From the NCBI GenBank assembly GCA_023053545.1, contig JAKZAN010000007.1, positions 2,914,001-2,978,000 on the forward strand: 64,000 nt of DNA. The letters are read 5' to 3'. Below, in pieces: positions 10,401 through 23,548 of this stretch. The notes beneath the pieces are model-generated. The model searched no databases and had not been told where the DNA came from. It was given only the letters and a program-made list of their open reading frames with translations. This stretch comes from Lepidurus packardi. Taxonomy: Eukaryota; Arthropoda; Branchiopoda; Notostraca; Triopsidae. The first letter of the stretch is position 1, and each line of letters opens with the position of its first letter. Position numbers and translations under genes: made by a program.

Positions 10401-13400
10401 GTTACGAGAATAGTAACAAGATCATGCATTGAAAAATTCAGTCTACTGTTAACACTCGTTTACCTGAACGAATTTGTTTCTAGACGACTCACTTAAGTGG
10501 GATTAACTCAGATAGAGGGAGTTAATTGACATTAACTTGTACCGTCTAGCCAGGGTATGATACCTCGTGAACCAGAAATGCTACCGAAATTTGAAACTAT
10601 AGGTTCTGTCTTATCGCAAAAATATGCTCGGCTTTTTTCTACCAAAGCAATTGCTCCTCATTACCTATTTTAATTATTTTTTTTTACAAAAATGAACAGT
10701 ACAGGGCTATAACTAGGCTTTTTCTACAGAAATTGCTACCTGCGTATGGGTACCTGGTTTAATGCCTTTTCATTCCTTCTTCACTGCGTTTTAATACAAC
10801 TGAGCCAATTTTGTTTAAGAAGAAGGGTGATTACATTGATTTACTATAAATCAGCCAGTTTGATATTGCGGCATGTTTTGGCATATTGATTACAACGGAA
10901 CCACACTACAGAATTTCTGAAAACTTGACGCACTGGGAGAATAATTACGATGCATCTCTGCCGTCGCCACAATGACGGTTCGTCCTGGCGTGCACCGTTG
11001 CCGGTTGTCGAGCTTCAGCGCCTGTTGTACTCATTCTTACATCACTTACATAGGTTACGCGAACATTTTCACTTTTTTAACCCGCTTGCAAAAGAAACTA
11101 CATCTTTCTTGAAGATGGAGTTAATGCCACTAAAGCAGAGATCTTCTCTCAATGTAAAGACGCAGTGTCCTCCGTTATAAAACATCGCTGAAAACATGAA
11201 ACGTTTATCAAAATAAGCCTGATTACCTTGCAGCATGTGTGTAATGCTGGTGAATGGGTATTGTCGTATATAATAGATAAGTTTTAAAACGTATTTCACA
11301 AAAGGAAATTGTAGTTATTTCCTCTGGTTTCAGCAACCCGGGGAAGAGCCAGGGGAAAGCAAAGGCGAATTGGGGAAACGGGAAGTCAGCGAATAGAATT
11401 GTATCTAATTACTGTGGTGAAGAGTGAAAGAGACAAGATCGTAATGTACTGTAACTTACATACACCAGATTTATACAAATCAAATAAAATTAAGAAACAA
11501 TTTATAGCGATGCAGCAATCAAAACGGCGGCACTTTCGTTCAGCATAATAATCCCGCTAAACAATCTGCCTCCAATAATGTCACATGACAGTAACCATTG
11601 GATCAAACAGTTATACAGTGGATCAAGTTGTTTAAAACTGTTGAGTTTAACCTTCGAATGTATACCTTTGAGCAGAAGGCGGGCATCATCATCGCGATGA
11701 TCAGTAATTGACTAAGAAAATTTCTCAGCTTAGGTTACAAGCATGTTCTGTTGCCAATTGGTTCAATCCAAGACTTCCAATTATCCCAGCTACGTCAAGG
11801 TGGAAGAATCGGAATCAGTTGAGAATTCGTAGGATCAGCTTAAATCACTGATTCTAGTTCCCCACCCACGGAGAAAATGAATCCCAATCTATTTTTGGAA
11901 AAAAAACTATTCATCTCCAATAAAAAGACGATTACACCATAGGAAAACCAACACTTCAAATAGAACAATTCATATTCCTCAATTTTCCTTTTGTTAATAC
12001 TGACATGTGTGCGTCTGGGACGTTTAGACTACCCATAAAGTTCCACAATAGGTCGTTAAAGTTTCGAAGCTCTGCGAAGTCAACTTCAATTTCCCAATCC
12101 TAAAAAGCTTGTCATAAACCAAAACCACCCAAAAGCTCAGGAAAATCAATAAAGTGTCGAAAAAGTGCACAACACATTAGCCTTTAACGACTGTGACATG
12201 CGTGTGGAATACATGAAATGCGTTTTCCCACCAAAACTCGAAATACACATTTTAACGATCCCCCTCCCTCCTATCACCTCCAACCTCCCATCCACCCCAA
12301 AACTCGGAAAATGCCATTTCCCTCATTTCCCAGCAAAACCTGTCATCATCACCAACTCTAATTTCCCTTTGGTTGTGGTCCCTCTCTCTTTCTCCTTGTC
12401 TTCTAGATATATAGATATATATATTTATATACACTACTCTTACGCTCCTAAAAACAGCCAAGAGGACAATTTTCAATCACCGTTTCATGTTTGCGTGTTG
12501 GGAGATGCTTTTCCCTTTTGCATCAAAGACCTTGTAAACCATCTGTACAACAAGTCCCCCGCAAGAAATGGTACTTTAACCCCACCTTTCAAGGAAAAAC
12601 GAGAAGCAAAAGAAAGGTCACTTTTTGGGTGTGTCACTCCTATCACGCATGTTGTGTCGCATACAAAACATTCACAAGATATTCCAATTATTTAAAATAT
12701 TTATTACTATGTTCACTATCCCCCAAGCTTGTTCTTACTCAAAGGCGCATTTGCCTCAATTTATACACGATTCGTACAAGCTTTCGAATGGAAATTTTCC
12801 AATTAAAGGGAAATTGGCTTTGCGAAAACTTTCCCCCGGAAAACTGCAGAAATTCGCAAAGAAAATCTCTTCTTGTAGTGGAAAAACGATGCCATAGGCT
12901 ATTTTAGTAAGAATTCATGAAGTTATTTTCAACAATAATTGAAATTGTAATGGCAATACATCGAGTTAACATATTTAGAGTTACGGTATAAGATTTTCGT
13001 AAACATTTTGTTTTGCAGGAGATTCTCCTTCCAAAGGATATGCTAAAAAGAATTGTGCCTTAGAGCGAGAAACACATTATCCCAGTATAAGAACAATTAT
13101 ATTTCCGGCCGCCGAAAGTCTCGTTCAAAATTGTTCTCAAATTTTTCGGTTTTGACTTGGGTGATGTACTGCTTCAGGCTTCGCGAAAGTGTTGACGTTT
13201 TTCCCTTAGACTGGCGGCCGTAGAAAACAGGACAAGACACTATACCCACAACTTAAATTGTTTTTCTTTCCCAACTTCCCGAATTATTTTTAACGACTTT
13301 CGTCATCAACCCGTTTCCCTTGTGGATTGTTTTTGTCTCTCGAACTTGGGAGGGAAATACCTGTAAGTGGAGGATGTATATACGAACCGATTGTCAATGA

Positions 13401-14590
13401 TTTGAGCTTCCCCTTAAACGACCAGAAAATTGCTGCAACGACTCTTTCAAACATAAACATTTCTTTATTTCCTTTTTTGTTTGACTTGGAAAAGATATTT
13501 AAGCTCTATAAAACAATTAAGGTGTGACAAGCTTCAGGGGAAAACGGGAGGGAAGGTAAAGAAGATGGGGGGACAGAGAAGGATCTTATTCCTAAGCGTT
13601 ATACAACCGTTAATTGAGCCCCCACCTTTCTGGCTCCGCAATTGGCGATATTGTAAAAGTGGGGATTCTGAGAATTAGCGCTGACGGCGATTTTCTAGGT
13701 CAAATTGAGCATTTCCACGATCTCTAACTTAAATAATGTCATTGTTTCTTTTACAAACGTTTTTTTCTTTTTCTTTTATCGGTTCATCTTTCCTGAAATC
13801 CGAAATTGTCCCAGCAAAACAGCTAGTGAATTTGGATTCTCAGCCACTTTTGGGTAATTTTGGGTACAATTTGAGAAAGATTTGAAGTGTTTTGGAAATG
13901 GAAATTTCACCTGCGTTTTCAAGGTATTCAGCTTGAAAAGATTTAGGTTATTGGGGTATAAGTTTGCTACTCAAAATGTATTATTTCAAACATTGTGAGC
14001 TCATTGGATTTGCTGTACATAACATTATTTTTATATTCAGTAATCCTTCATACATGTAAGAATAAGCCATACGTTTGATGTGTTCTGATGGATCTTTCTG
14101 AATGTTTTGAACGTTCTGTTCTTTCATTCGGCGACGTGGAAAAATCTATACCTTCTTTCTATAATAAGTTTCGCTTCTCGTTCCTGTTTTTTAGGGTTCA
14201 TATTACTTCATCAGCCGCCTTAGGTGATGAGGAATGATTGTGATTAAGTATGGACAAATTTCCAAATGCTCGTTACATTTCGCTCAGCAAATATGACGTG
14301 CAAAGCTGACTCGTATAGCTTAGCTTCCAATATGGCGCGATGGTATTGGGGGACTCAGAAACAATCTTAACGTAAGAAGTACACGAAGTTTTTTTTAAAA
14401 AAAATCTTGATAGTAATGTAGGTAATGGCAATACAGAGGACACGCCAGATTTTCTTTTTTTCATTTTGCGTTAACCAATTTGAGAAATACAAATCAAGCT
14501 TTCACCTTATGCAAAAACCTAATTGCACATCTTGAAACTGTCATGCCCTAAATACTATTTGAATGTAGTTTAAAAAAGAAAAAGAAATCT
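7402..14590. other. long gene-poor stretch
   Basis: No gene can be supported. A 107-codon plus-strand frame at 8779-9102 starts with ATG but matches nothing I know. A 176-codon frame at 12165-12695 is low-complexity and runs through a TA microsatellite near 12410. Short local repeats occur at 8197-8240 (TTTACATTGCTTTCGA twice) and around 8390-8450 (TATTTAAGNTACGTA). A CA/ACAC run lies at about 7670-7705. Nothing else stands out. Confidence 0.45.
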
Positions 14591-14637
14591 AATGCAAATT
14601 GAGTGTGTGGTTCTAAAATTATCTGCTTGCGATTTCA

Positions 14638-14712
14638 TGCGTAGAAGACATGCGCGTTCATTACATCCCATGCAAAGCACTGCACGCCTCCTGGCCGTAG
14701 CTTGGGTGTAAG
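14638..14712 (-). repeat. interspersed repeat, copy 1
   Basis: Read on the minus strand, this 75-bp block resembles 59641-59716 read on the plus strand. Both contain ACTTTGCATGGG or a close variant, followed by GAACGCGCATG and then TCTNCGCATG. I judge them roughly three-quarters identical by eye. Both copies by chance keep similar open frames (the shared peptide text includes AVLCMG and ERA). They are likely copies of one dispersed repeat rather than coding. Confidence 0.6.
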
Positions 14713-14899
14713 AAACTGAGGCTATATTTGGTGCCTTGAAGCCTTTTTTCTTTCCGAGTGTGAACAAGAAATTCGTTTTTTCTAATCCTGACTCAAATAG
14801 TTTCAAAGTAGTCCATTCGTTATTGACCAAGAGGCTGCCTATTTCTGTTAAATTTCAATTTTTGTAGAAGCCGCAAGTTCCTGTAAAAAGAAGAAAGCA

Positions 14900-14985
14900 A
14901 ATACCGGCATCGAACCACGAACCAGTAGTATATTATATTAAAGCTGGTTTCAATCAATCTGAAGTCAATCAGTTCAACCACACAA
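14900..14985 (-). other. tRNA-like pol III promoter pair, probable SINE or tRNA pseudogene
   Basis: On the minus strand, TGGTTGAACTG (14970-14980) fits the box A consensus and GGTTCGATGCC (14906-14916) fits box B, with 53 nt between them. The T-stem next to box B pairs poorly and no acceptor stem is evident, so this is not an intact tRNA gene. Box A and box B with a degraded cloverleaf are typical of a tRNA-derived SINE head. Confidence 0.35.
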
Positions 14986-14990
14986 CTCGG

Positions 14991-17588
14991 TACAATAATG
15001 AATTGTAACTACTAAGGAGGAAATCATATTAATGGATACATAAGTAGCTTCCTATCTGAATAACGTGTAACCAACACCGTCCTCGCTGGACACAATAACA
15101 GAGCTTAAAAAATACTCGAAAAACTGGTAAAAATGACTTACGGGCAAAAGAAAGAAAACATATACCAAGTGCATACAAGATAAGCAGAACAGAAAAAGTT
15201 GCAAAAGTGTCACCAGCACAAGTGCCAGAACATGTTCCCAAACTTGACTTGTTGAGTCACTCTTTTTTGAACTTCAACTTTTAACTCCCGATTCCGTGAA
15301 CCGGACATTTCTTTCTTTCATATTCATCTTTCTCCCTTTCTCTCTCTCTCTCTCTCTGTCTCCTTATATTCCTCTGTCGCTCTTCTATTACCTTCAAAAG
15401 CAGAAACTTGCTCTAGCTGCTGTCTTGAGGACGAGGACGACGAATGACAGATCGACACGACACATTACCAGATAAGTGACTTGGCCTCGATGTGTTGCAA
15501 AGCAAGTCTCTTTTTGGCCTGGAACACAAACGTCTCACACCTTTTCAAAACCCAATTAAAATATGCTAAGAAAAATCAACTCCTTCTTTTCAGAAATCTA
15601 CTTACGCGACCTTTCGACAGCAACAATCCCACTTTAACGCTAGAATTACTATCCTACTATCATATTCACCCATTAATACCTTGCAACTCTTATTTTTTAT
15701 TATATTTAAGAGAACTACACTTCAGAACTGTCCTTGCAGTGTAACAATTAAAGATTGTAAAGCTTGTATGCTAAGATAAAAAAGATTACAAATGTTTGTA
15801 ATATTCTAAAAATGTAGAATTTATAAAATCTTCGAAAATCCTAAAACGTACGTCACTAAAAGACTACCGAGATTGCTGTATTGTTTCTTCAAAATATTAA
15901 GGGAAAATTGTAAGCGGCCTTACAAATAGGTAACCCTAAAAAATAACTCGAACTAACAACATCGAAGATATGTATTGAATATAGATATGAAGATATATGA
16001 TGATGTATCGTATCCATAATCATGATACGAAGCTATACTATATTGCACACTTCCGAAAAAAACTTGCTTTCAACAAGAATTAGTTCATCTCGAGCTTAAA
16101 GAAATTAGCTCATTTTCTCTATCTTCAAGCTTGTTTTCGGAATGAAATAAATACAAATCTTAAAGTATGAATGAAACTAAAGACTAAACTAAAGACTGCT
16201 ATCTAATCGGGTAATATAGTTAAATAAAAACTCCAAGAATTTGACAATTCTTTTCATTTTAAAAACTAGAAAAAATTAAATAAATAAATCGTGCTACACA
16301 GGTTTCAGAACTCTGCGCCGCGCCGGTGGAAAAGGTTATTTTATATCCCACTTATCCCACGCCCGAGAATTTTCGGCATGAGCAGAGTTGGGTTCTCGCC
16401 GCAAAGAGACGCTGATTATGACGAGCTTGGACAGGGAGCAACCAGGTCGACAATATGCCCTCATTATTCCTGTGCCCCCCTTCTCTTCCCCCTGGAACGT
16501 AATTTCAAACGAGATACCGAGTAAAAGGAAAGGAAGTCTATATAGTCCCTCTCTCCTTCTCGTCAAAAAGCGATGTTATCGCCGCAGAGGAAGAAAAGCA
16601 GGAAGAAAAAAAATCGTCGGCCTTGGATATGTGTCAAGAATAATAAAAAGAAAATCGGTAGCATATTTAGATCACTAAAAAAGCAGAGGCTTTCAAACTA
16701 ATTAGACTGTAAAATGTTTATCTCTTCTATGTTGAAATGTTGAACAGAAGAAATGACAAGATCCTAAAAAAAATGGTGCCGTTTGAGGTAAAAACAGGCA
16801 AGCGTTGGCTATACAGTCAAGACGGAGTCAACAATGAATCCGTTAAAGGTACAGGGTCAACAATGAATCTATCAAAGCTATCTAGCTCAATTTCCCACAA
16901 GAGAAATTTCATAAGGAGTACGCTGTTACGAAATACTGAATCTCATATAACACACTTCTCGCTGTTCATAATAATTATTAAGCTCTTCGCTATATTATAC
17001 TCTTCACAATACTTTCCAGCACGCAGGCAAGAAAGTATTGTGATGAATTAAGTTAATTTAGGAACGTTTGATGCCGCCGTTCAGCTCATTTCATTGGTAA
17101 GAACGGGTAAGAATGAGCGACGGAGTTCAGGTTCAGGTTAGAAACTTAAAGCTTTGAACTTTGTTATATCACTACATTTTAGTATCCGAATGTCAAGTGT
17201 TTGAATTTCAAGTATTCGATTTCTAAGAATTCTGAAAGTTTGTGTTAATCAGGAATGATTTCAAGTCGCAATACGAAACTTTCTAACTAGAAACCTCTTC
17301 AAAATACTGATCATCAAACGCTCATCAAACCCTACGCAAAATAGCTCTAAAAGATGACGAGACTTAACTTATACGTAACGTAACTTTTTTTAAACAAATT
17401 CACATTGATAGGGGAATTCAGCCACTGGCTTACCGTAAAACTGCTCAACCATGTCTCTGATGTACTATTAGAAATCATCAATAATAGGAACTAATTAAAC
17501 CATCATTGTAAAAAGATTCAATGTGTCAAATAACACCTCAAAATTAACATTTCCTCCATTGGTTGGTAAAGTGATCAAATTTTATAGG
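14991..17588. other. gene-poor stretch, one possible exon
   Basis: A minus-strand frame at 15136-15240 encodes a Cys-containing segment (GTCSGTCAGD) followed by a hydrophobic helix, and ends at a GTAAGTC donor. It could be one exon of a membrane protein but stands alone. A CT microsatellite lies at 15337-15357. At 16380-16680 a GC-richer patch is open in three frames at once and cannot be assigned. I see nothing else. Confidence 0.35.
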
Positions 17589-17835
17589 GACAATGACACA
17601 AGGACTAATCGACAGAAGAACTACGGACCCCGACAAAAGGACTACGGTTCCATAACGTATAGTTGTGGAGCCATAGTCCTTACAGTATATAACCTATAAT
17701 AATTTTCCATAACCTAATCTAGCTCGAAATACTAATGGTCCCTTGGAAGATTATGTAACCGTAATCCTTTTGTCAGGTACATCCTAGTCCTTTTGTCGGG
17801 TACACTTTTGTCTAGTAGTCCTTGCGTCGTTACCG
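17589..17835. mobile_element. small inverted-repeat element with subterminal repeats (MITE-like)
   Basis: The ends are inverted copies: CAATGACACAAGGACT on the left against TAACGACGCAAGGACT read from the right. The motif CGACAAAAGGACTA or close variants is repeated inside each end (two copies left, about three right) in inverted orientation. There is no coding capacity. No clear target duplication was found. Confidence 0.55.
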
Positions 17836-18182
17836 TTTTGTAGACAAGCACTCTATTAGTATGCATGTTAATAGTGCTACAGTCATATCCCTCTTAAACT
17901 TACGTCAAACACGAGATATAACATCAATAACGTTGCAATACTTCCCTGTCAGTAGAGGCATAATAACCAGACAAGGCAAGGTGTATATTATCTTCTTCTT
18001 TGCACAGATTAACTTCATTTCTAGGCTTATTTCTGCGGGCTAGCCCTTTTTCTAGAACTCTGACTCCGACGATAAGAGGCACAGCTTTCAATTCACAGCA
18101 ATATTCACGTAAATTATACTACCACATTGCATTCTTTCCCACTCTAATTCTACGACAAATGTATGATAACACAACTTTTCCT

Positions 18183-18326
18183 TATTGGCATAAAAGGTAA
18201 CGTTACTTGTTATGCTAATATGAAGATGCCTTTTATGCCAACCTGTTATGCGAGAGTGATTGCGTACGCAATAAAGTAATTGAGAATGATTAATCGAGAA
18301 CATAATCGAGAGTGATTGCGTACGCC
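18183..18326. repeat. short palindrome and direct repeats
   Basis: GGCATAAAAGG (18186-18196) and CCTTTTATGCC (about 18229-18240) form an inverted pair. Just to the right, GAGAGTGATTGCGTACGC occurs twice (near 18252 and 18308) as direct repeats about 56 bp apart. They abut the inverted-repeat element that starts near 18330 and may be flanking debris from nested insertions. Confidence 0.5.
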
Positions 18327-18329
18327 TCG

Positions 18330-18544
18330 ACTCTCGACTGTACAGAAGTGTCAAGCTGAAAGTGTACTTACATAGGGAAGATCTCTGTAGACTTCGACAG
18401 TTAGCACATGAAAAGAAACGCATTTCACTGTTGGCAACAATGAAACAGTAACGGACTACGGGGCAAAGTCGCACTCTGATTGGATGGAGATCTTCCCTTC
18501 GTAAGTACACTTTTAGCTGGACACTTTACTGTACAATCGAGAGT
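18330..18544. mobile_element. MITE-like element, 215 bp, long terminal inverted repeats
   Basis: The left arm (about 18330-18386) and the right arm (about 18487-18544) are inverted copies of nearly 57 bp with a handful of mismatches. Both contain AAGTGTACTTAC and GGGAAGATCT. The roughly 100-bp centre has no coding capacity. I could not define a target duplication. Confidence 0.7.
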
Positions 18545-20026
18545 TATTGTAACATTAATGCTACTAACAACAGTTAATGTCAATTAACATTAAAGTTGAA
18601 TTGAAATTCACGTTAAAATCGAGGTTGGTCTTCTGCTAATATATTCAAAGCAGTTCACAAATTTCTCTCTCTCTCTCCAAATCGTAACTTGATTTAATAA
18701 GCCTCATGAACCTGAAAAGACACGGTATAGCTTCTGAAATCCTTCAAGAAAACCTTGACGCAATAACTCAATATATAACGCACTTGTCTCACGCTATATC
18801 ATATCCTGCTTAAAGCATAATAATTTCACGGAATACCTTTAAGACTGACAGTATACTAGGCAGATCTCCAACCAAAAAGCTCGTTACATATACACAACCT
18901 TTTGCCTCCTCGCTCTTTCATTTTTTCTCCAAGTCCTCAGACGCTCTAAAGGTAAAGCAACTTGGACCCCCAAACCGCGGTAAGTATAATGCAGACAATT
19001 CTTCCTTTTTTCCTTCCTTTACGAAGACTTTTGTCTCCACACAAAATACCTGTCTCTTTTTTTTCTTACTGTTGCCCCTTTTTTTTTTGGTCTCTGCTTG
19101 TATATTACTGCTCCGTGCCGGAGCGTCGAGAGAGGAGTACCTTAAAGAACACTACTTTTATACGTATATCCCTTTTAAGAAGTCTCGTGACAAACTCTTT
19201 TCTTCATTTGCCGCCCAATTACAGGGCACCTATGGCGAGAGACAAGACGAAAGAGACCAGCAGCAGCAGTTAACCATGCCACGCCATGCTATATAACCGC
19301 CACTGTTAGCCCACTATGTGAAACTCCGGGACTATTATTTTTTCTTTTCTGAAACTCCCCAAAAAATAAACAGGAGCTATCGACGTTGTTTCTCATACCT
19401 AGCCGCACACTGTAAAATTTGTTTGTAAGCTTTGAAATTCTTTATCGCTATCGAGGTACTACCACAATACTTAATTTTGAAGGTAATTCCAATACTTCTA
19501 GTGTTATTTACATAAATCTGTAATAAAGTGCAACCACGGTATAAAGGTTGACGTATAAAAACACTGCATCTAAACACAAACATTACATATAAACCGATAT
19601 ACTATGACTGTAGCCTTACAAGTGTTTGACACTTCTATTGGCATAAAAGTGTACCGCAATATTTAATGCTAAAATTACCAAAAATTCAATCATACGGTGG
19701 GTAGGCTAGTAATATATCACTGTTGCCCGATCTTTAAAAAAATAGCGTAAGGTTAAGCAATGTTAAAGAGTCTGGATTGTCAATCATCTCTGATGTTAAA
19801 GGATCTAATGATGGAAATCTAATGGTAATCGAATTCTGAATTCAAGTCTGTTGGGATCAAACATAGTATCAAGTAATTATTCGCAAAGGTTCTTAGCAAA
19901 TAACTATTCAAGAATTTTCGCCTATATTTTTTTTTTGTTTTAAGGTGATCAATGTCATTATTGCGACATATTATCCCCTTCAGCTTTCCTTTGAAATCTC
20001 ATTAAATCACCAGAATTTCCAGTCTT
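18545..20026. other. gene-poor stretch with a degraded repeat
   Basis: The segment 19460-19530 (TACCACAATACTTAATTTTG followed by CTTCTAGTGTTATTTACATA) resembles 21650-21720 and, more weakly, 54270-54350, suggesting an old dispersed repeat. A CT run lies at about 18664-18678. No gene is supported. Confidence 0.35.
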
Positions 20027-20029
20027 CTA

Positions 20030-20305
20030 AACAAATTCTACAATCTTCGTTTGTGTGATAAAATGAATGAGAGCGCTTTGGATATAAAATTGTTCATGCA
20101 CTGATCTCTTTCCGAACCCTAGCACTTCGTTCAACTCGATTGGTATGCTTTTACGGCGCATCTTGCCAAACAAAATGTTTCTCCCCGCTCTGAAAGCTCG
20201 GCATTCCATGATCACGTGTTTTTAAATTTTCTTCATACTCGTGGCAGTTTCTGTACACCGGGCTATCTTTTAATGTGAATCTGTGCAGCCACGAGCCGAT
20301 TATTC
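20030..20305 (-). mobile_element. remnant of a non-LTR retrotransposon (LINE) 3' end
   Basis: Reading down from about 20305 on the minus strand, one frame gives GSWLHRFTLKDSPVYRNC, followed after a one-base frame change by HVIMECRAFRAGR. The order LHRF-x4-SP-x4-C ... EHV-x-x-C-x-x-F is characteristic of the zinc-knuckle-like tail of Jockey/I/R1-type LINE polyproteins. The frameshift and the absence of reverse transcriptase upstream mark it as a dead, 5'-truncated copy. Confidence 0.65.
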
Positions 20306-23300
20306 CTTTCGCCTATATTCATTTGCGAAGAATTATACGCGAATATTCGTGGAAACATGTTTGCTTAATATTTTGATTTTATACTACAGTTTTAACCTTT
20401 CGTCAAACTTAAGCTACACAATAAGATTGTTTAGGTACTTTTTTAAGTAGAAAAGAATCATAATCATAATAAGGATAAAAAACGTGAGTCCTTTACAAAA
20501 TTAGAAAAAAAAAATCCTGTAACTAAATACGTGTCCATGTTAGAACGTTGAATAATGAGTTAGTGGAAATCCGCGGTAGACGTGTTTTTGGCATGTCTCT
20601 TGCATGTTTAAAAGCCATTTCCTCACGTTTTTAGGTTAAAAGAAAAAAAAAAGAAAAAAAAGAGGCAAAAAATTTGGGGCTTTGGCAAATGTCCCTCCAG
20701 CATTTCGCAACCTAACTATAACGTTGGGATATATCGCCGGTAGGAAAGCTTCGCTACTATATCATCAACGAGTCATTTTCCTCAGACGACACGTACCGTC
20801 CGTCCCAACTTTGAAAACACATTTCGTACAGAAACTTTTTACGGCTGACGTCACAAACCCGATAAAACTTCCTCAAACTTCCTTTTTGTGAGATTTAATA
20901 CTCTTTCTCTTTTAGAACCGAGTACTTTTACATTCTATGCAAATTATTAATTCCTCTTCATTTTGAATACTTTTCCAAGTACATGGAAAATGAAAGTGCG
21001 CGTGACGCTTAGGGAATTCACTTTGCTGTGAAGTTCCTAAATTTTCGAAAAGATTGTGAACATTTGGGGAAGTAAAAGTATTACGAAAAGAAAAAAAAAA
21101 GATTGATCAAGCAAAGGGAAGTTGAAGTACCTTTGGGTTCCAAATAGGAATTAAAGGCAAACGCACGAAAAGTATGATTTTTTTTTTTTTTGGTATACAT
21201 GATGACGCGTTACGAGGTTCCGTTTACGACCGTAAATTGGGCCCCTGCTACCGCGGACAGCTCCGCGTGTTGCTGTAGTTCGGCTGCTTCTAGGACGTAA
21301 GAGAATTTGAGACCTGAAATAAGCGGAGCAAAAAAGCCCGTTTTTACTTTTAAATAAAAGAACATGTGCTAGTAGTTATGACAATTGTCCTTGTGTGAAG
21401 AGTCGGGGAATTTGTAAGTCTGAGATACAGGAACTTTAGGGACTTTGTCCTTTTCTTAACATGTTGTTCGCCTGCTTTGATGTGTTTTGTTTTTTACTTA
21501 CTATATACGTTATAATGTTCAATTAAAAGTAATTCATACAGTTAGACCCATAACATACTACACAAGAGTATAGTAGTGTTATAATATAGATTCGGTGGTA
21601 GTACACTATAAACAACATTTTCAGCTTTATAATCCGTTATTGACATAATGGTGTACCACACTATTTAGTTTGTAAGTTAATTCTGATGTTTCTAGTGTAT
21701 TTTTTTTACACATATTTGCGACAAGCTCATTAGGACAAAAGGACCACAATATTCCATTACAAAATACAAATAAATTATTTTGCGGTCCACGAAAGCTCTC
21801 CATGCTTGTTGACGTGCTGATTCTCGTACTCCTTTTAAAAGCGCTTCAAACTCCTCCAGACTTGCACTCTCATGTCCAGACAATTAAAATAACCTCAAAA
21901 AACTTAATTAACCGCTCAATTTCTACTTGAAACCCTCACAAATCATCAGATATCTCTGATTATGTCCGCCCCTGAAACCCAGAAAATTTCAGCAATTAAC
22001 CTAATGAGTCACAAAAGTTCCCCTTCACTTCAATTCACCCCAAAAATCGAAATAAACCCAAATTTTGCCCCCCTTCCTCCTTTAAAAAATCAATCCCTTG
22101 TCTGGGTTGCCGCTAAAAAAAAAAAAAAAAAGATAAGCTAAGCGTGAAAAAAAAACAAAAACTAGAGGACCGGCTAATGAGCCTAATGGAATAACATGTT
22201 ACCAGACTTAATTGGCTACGAACCAACTCTGGCTACTGTTAGATACATTAAAAAGCCCCCGGTACTACCGTGTACCACCATCCAGTTAATATATAATCTT
22301 TTTTGCCTTCTTTGGTGATCTAGATTGTAATCATGCCATCAGAAAGTCATAAAGAAAACAGAACGGAAAAAAATACCCAAAAACACCGTTAACAATCTTA
22401 GATAAAATATGTAAATATAAATAACTAAATTAGCTTAAAGTACAATAAGTTCAAAAACTCTTAAGCTCAAGTTTTTTACTTTAAAAAAATAGGGTAGAAT
22501 CCAAGTATATCAGTTTGGTGTGCAAATGAGACGGAGTTTCAAAAGTTTTGAAACGACAGGAAGTTACTCTGACCTTCATTAGGCATTAGAGTTTTCTTTT
22601 CAGTCGGCACTACTAATTAGTTTCTGTTTTAAATAGCGGTCAAATGGCAAACTAGACTCTTAAATGCAATGTTATTATTTAAATCGTGATTTACTATCTA
22701 GTTAAACATAGTTTTAAAACAATAATGTAATTGTCTAAAGTTAAATACAAAAAAATAAATTCGGCATCTAAAAAGCATTTCCCTTATACAGGTTCTGTAA
22801 AGTAAGGGGAGAAAAAATAATTTACCTCAAAATATTCGCTAGGTTGTATGTATATCAAACGGGAAGTTTATGTGAAACCTAGAAAGCATTTTTTGCATTT
22901 TACTATTTTTTTAACGGGCCACAGAATTCGTGAACCGTGTTTAAGGAACGTAAAAAGCCTTTCACAAATACTAATAACCCTGGCTCTTATCTTTTACTTT
23001 GGGGCGTTACCTCGTGAATAGCTGAAAGCTTCAAGGAAACAAAGCAGAACATACACAAAAGCCAAGAAACACATAAGCAGTGTCATAAATGAGGCTATTT
23101 AGGATCCATTTGATGTCGTCGTTTACCTAAAAACTCGTTCCCCTTTGATGGCCCTATTTTCGGGCCAATGGAATTTGCTAACTTTGTAAGAGAACAACGT
23201 TAAACTCGGCTTCTCATCCTTCCGCATAGGCAAATCCCTATGCAAGCTTCCTGTAGTTTCCGTTGGCCGTTAGAGATCCAGCGCCACATCCGACATTTCA

Positions 23301-23540
23301 ATACTTCTCATCCTGCAGAAGAGGCAAATTTCTGTCAGCTTCACTAACAATTCTAGATTTTAACGACTTTATCAATCGGGTACTATATTTCATATTAATA
23401 TCAGAAGAGATAGCAAAAAGCTGCGTAAAAAGCAGTGGAGAAGGGAAAAGAAAATTCCATCAGACCTGGTTCTCCCGAAAACCGTCCAATTGCTCACACC
23501 CATGTAAAAGTTAAACTTATTGGTTACCATACTTATGTAA
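20306..23540. other. gene-poor stretch
   Basis: No gene is supported. A minus-strand frame at 21745-21883 (GHESASLEEFEALLKG and on) looks somewhat protein-like, but no ATG or acceptor sets its start and it matches no family I know. Poly-A and poly-T runs occur near 20640, 21090, 21180 and 22115. Confidence 0.4.
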
Positions 23541-23548
23541 TCAACATA

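Noticed and set aside
12165-12695. 176-codon plus-strand frame
   Set aside because: Low-complexity composition, runs through a TA microsatellite, no motif and no splice context.
16291-16678. Region open in three frames, one with LDRE text like a cadherin repeat
   Set aside because: The LDRE match is only a few residues, other cadherin motifs (DxD, DxNDN) are missing, and three frames are open together.
19072-19296. 74-codon frame resembling a secreted peptide
   Set aside because: It starts at TTG, not ATG; the apparent signal peptide comes from a T-run.
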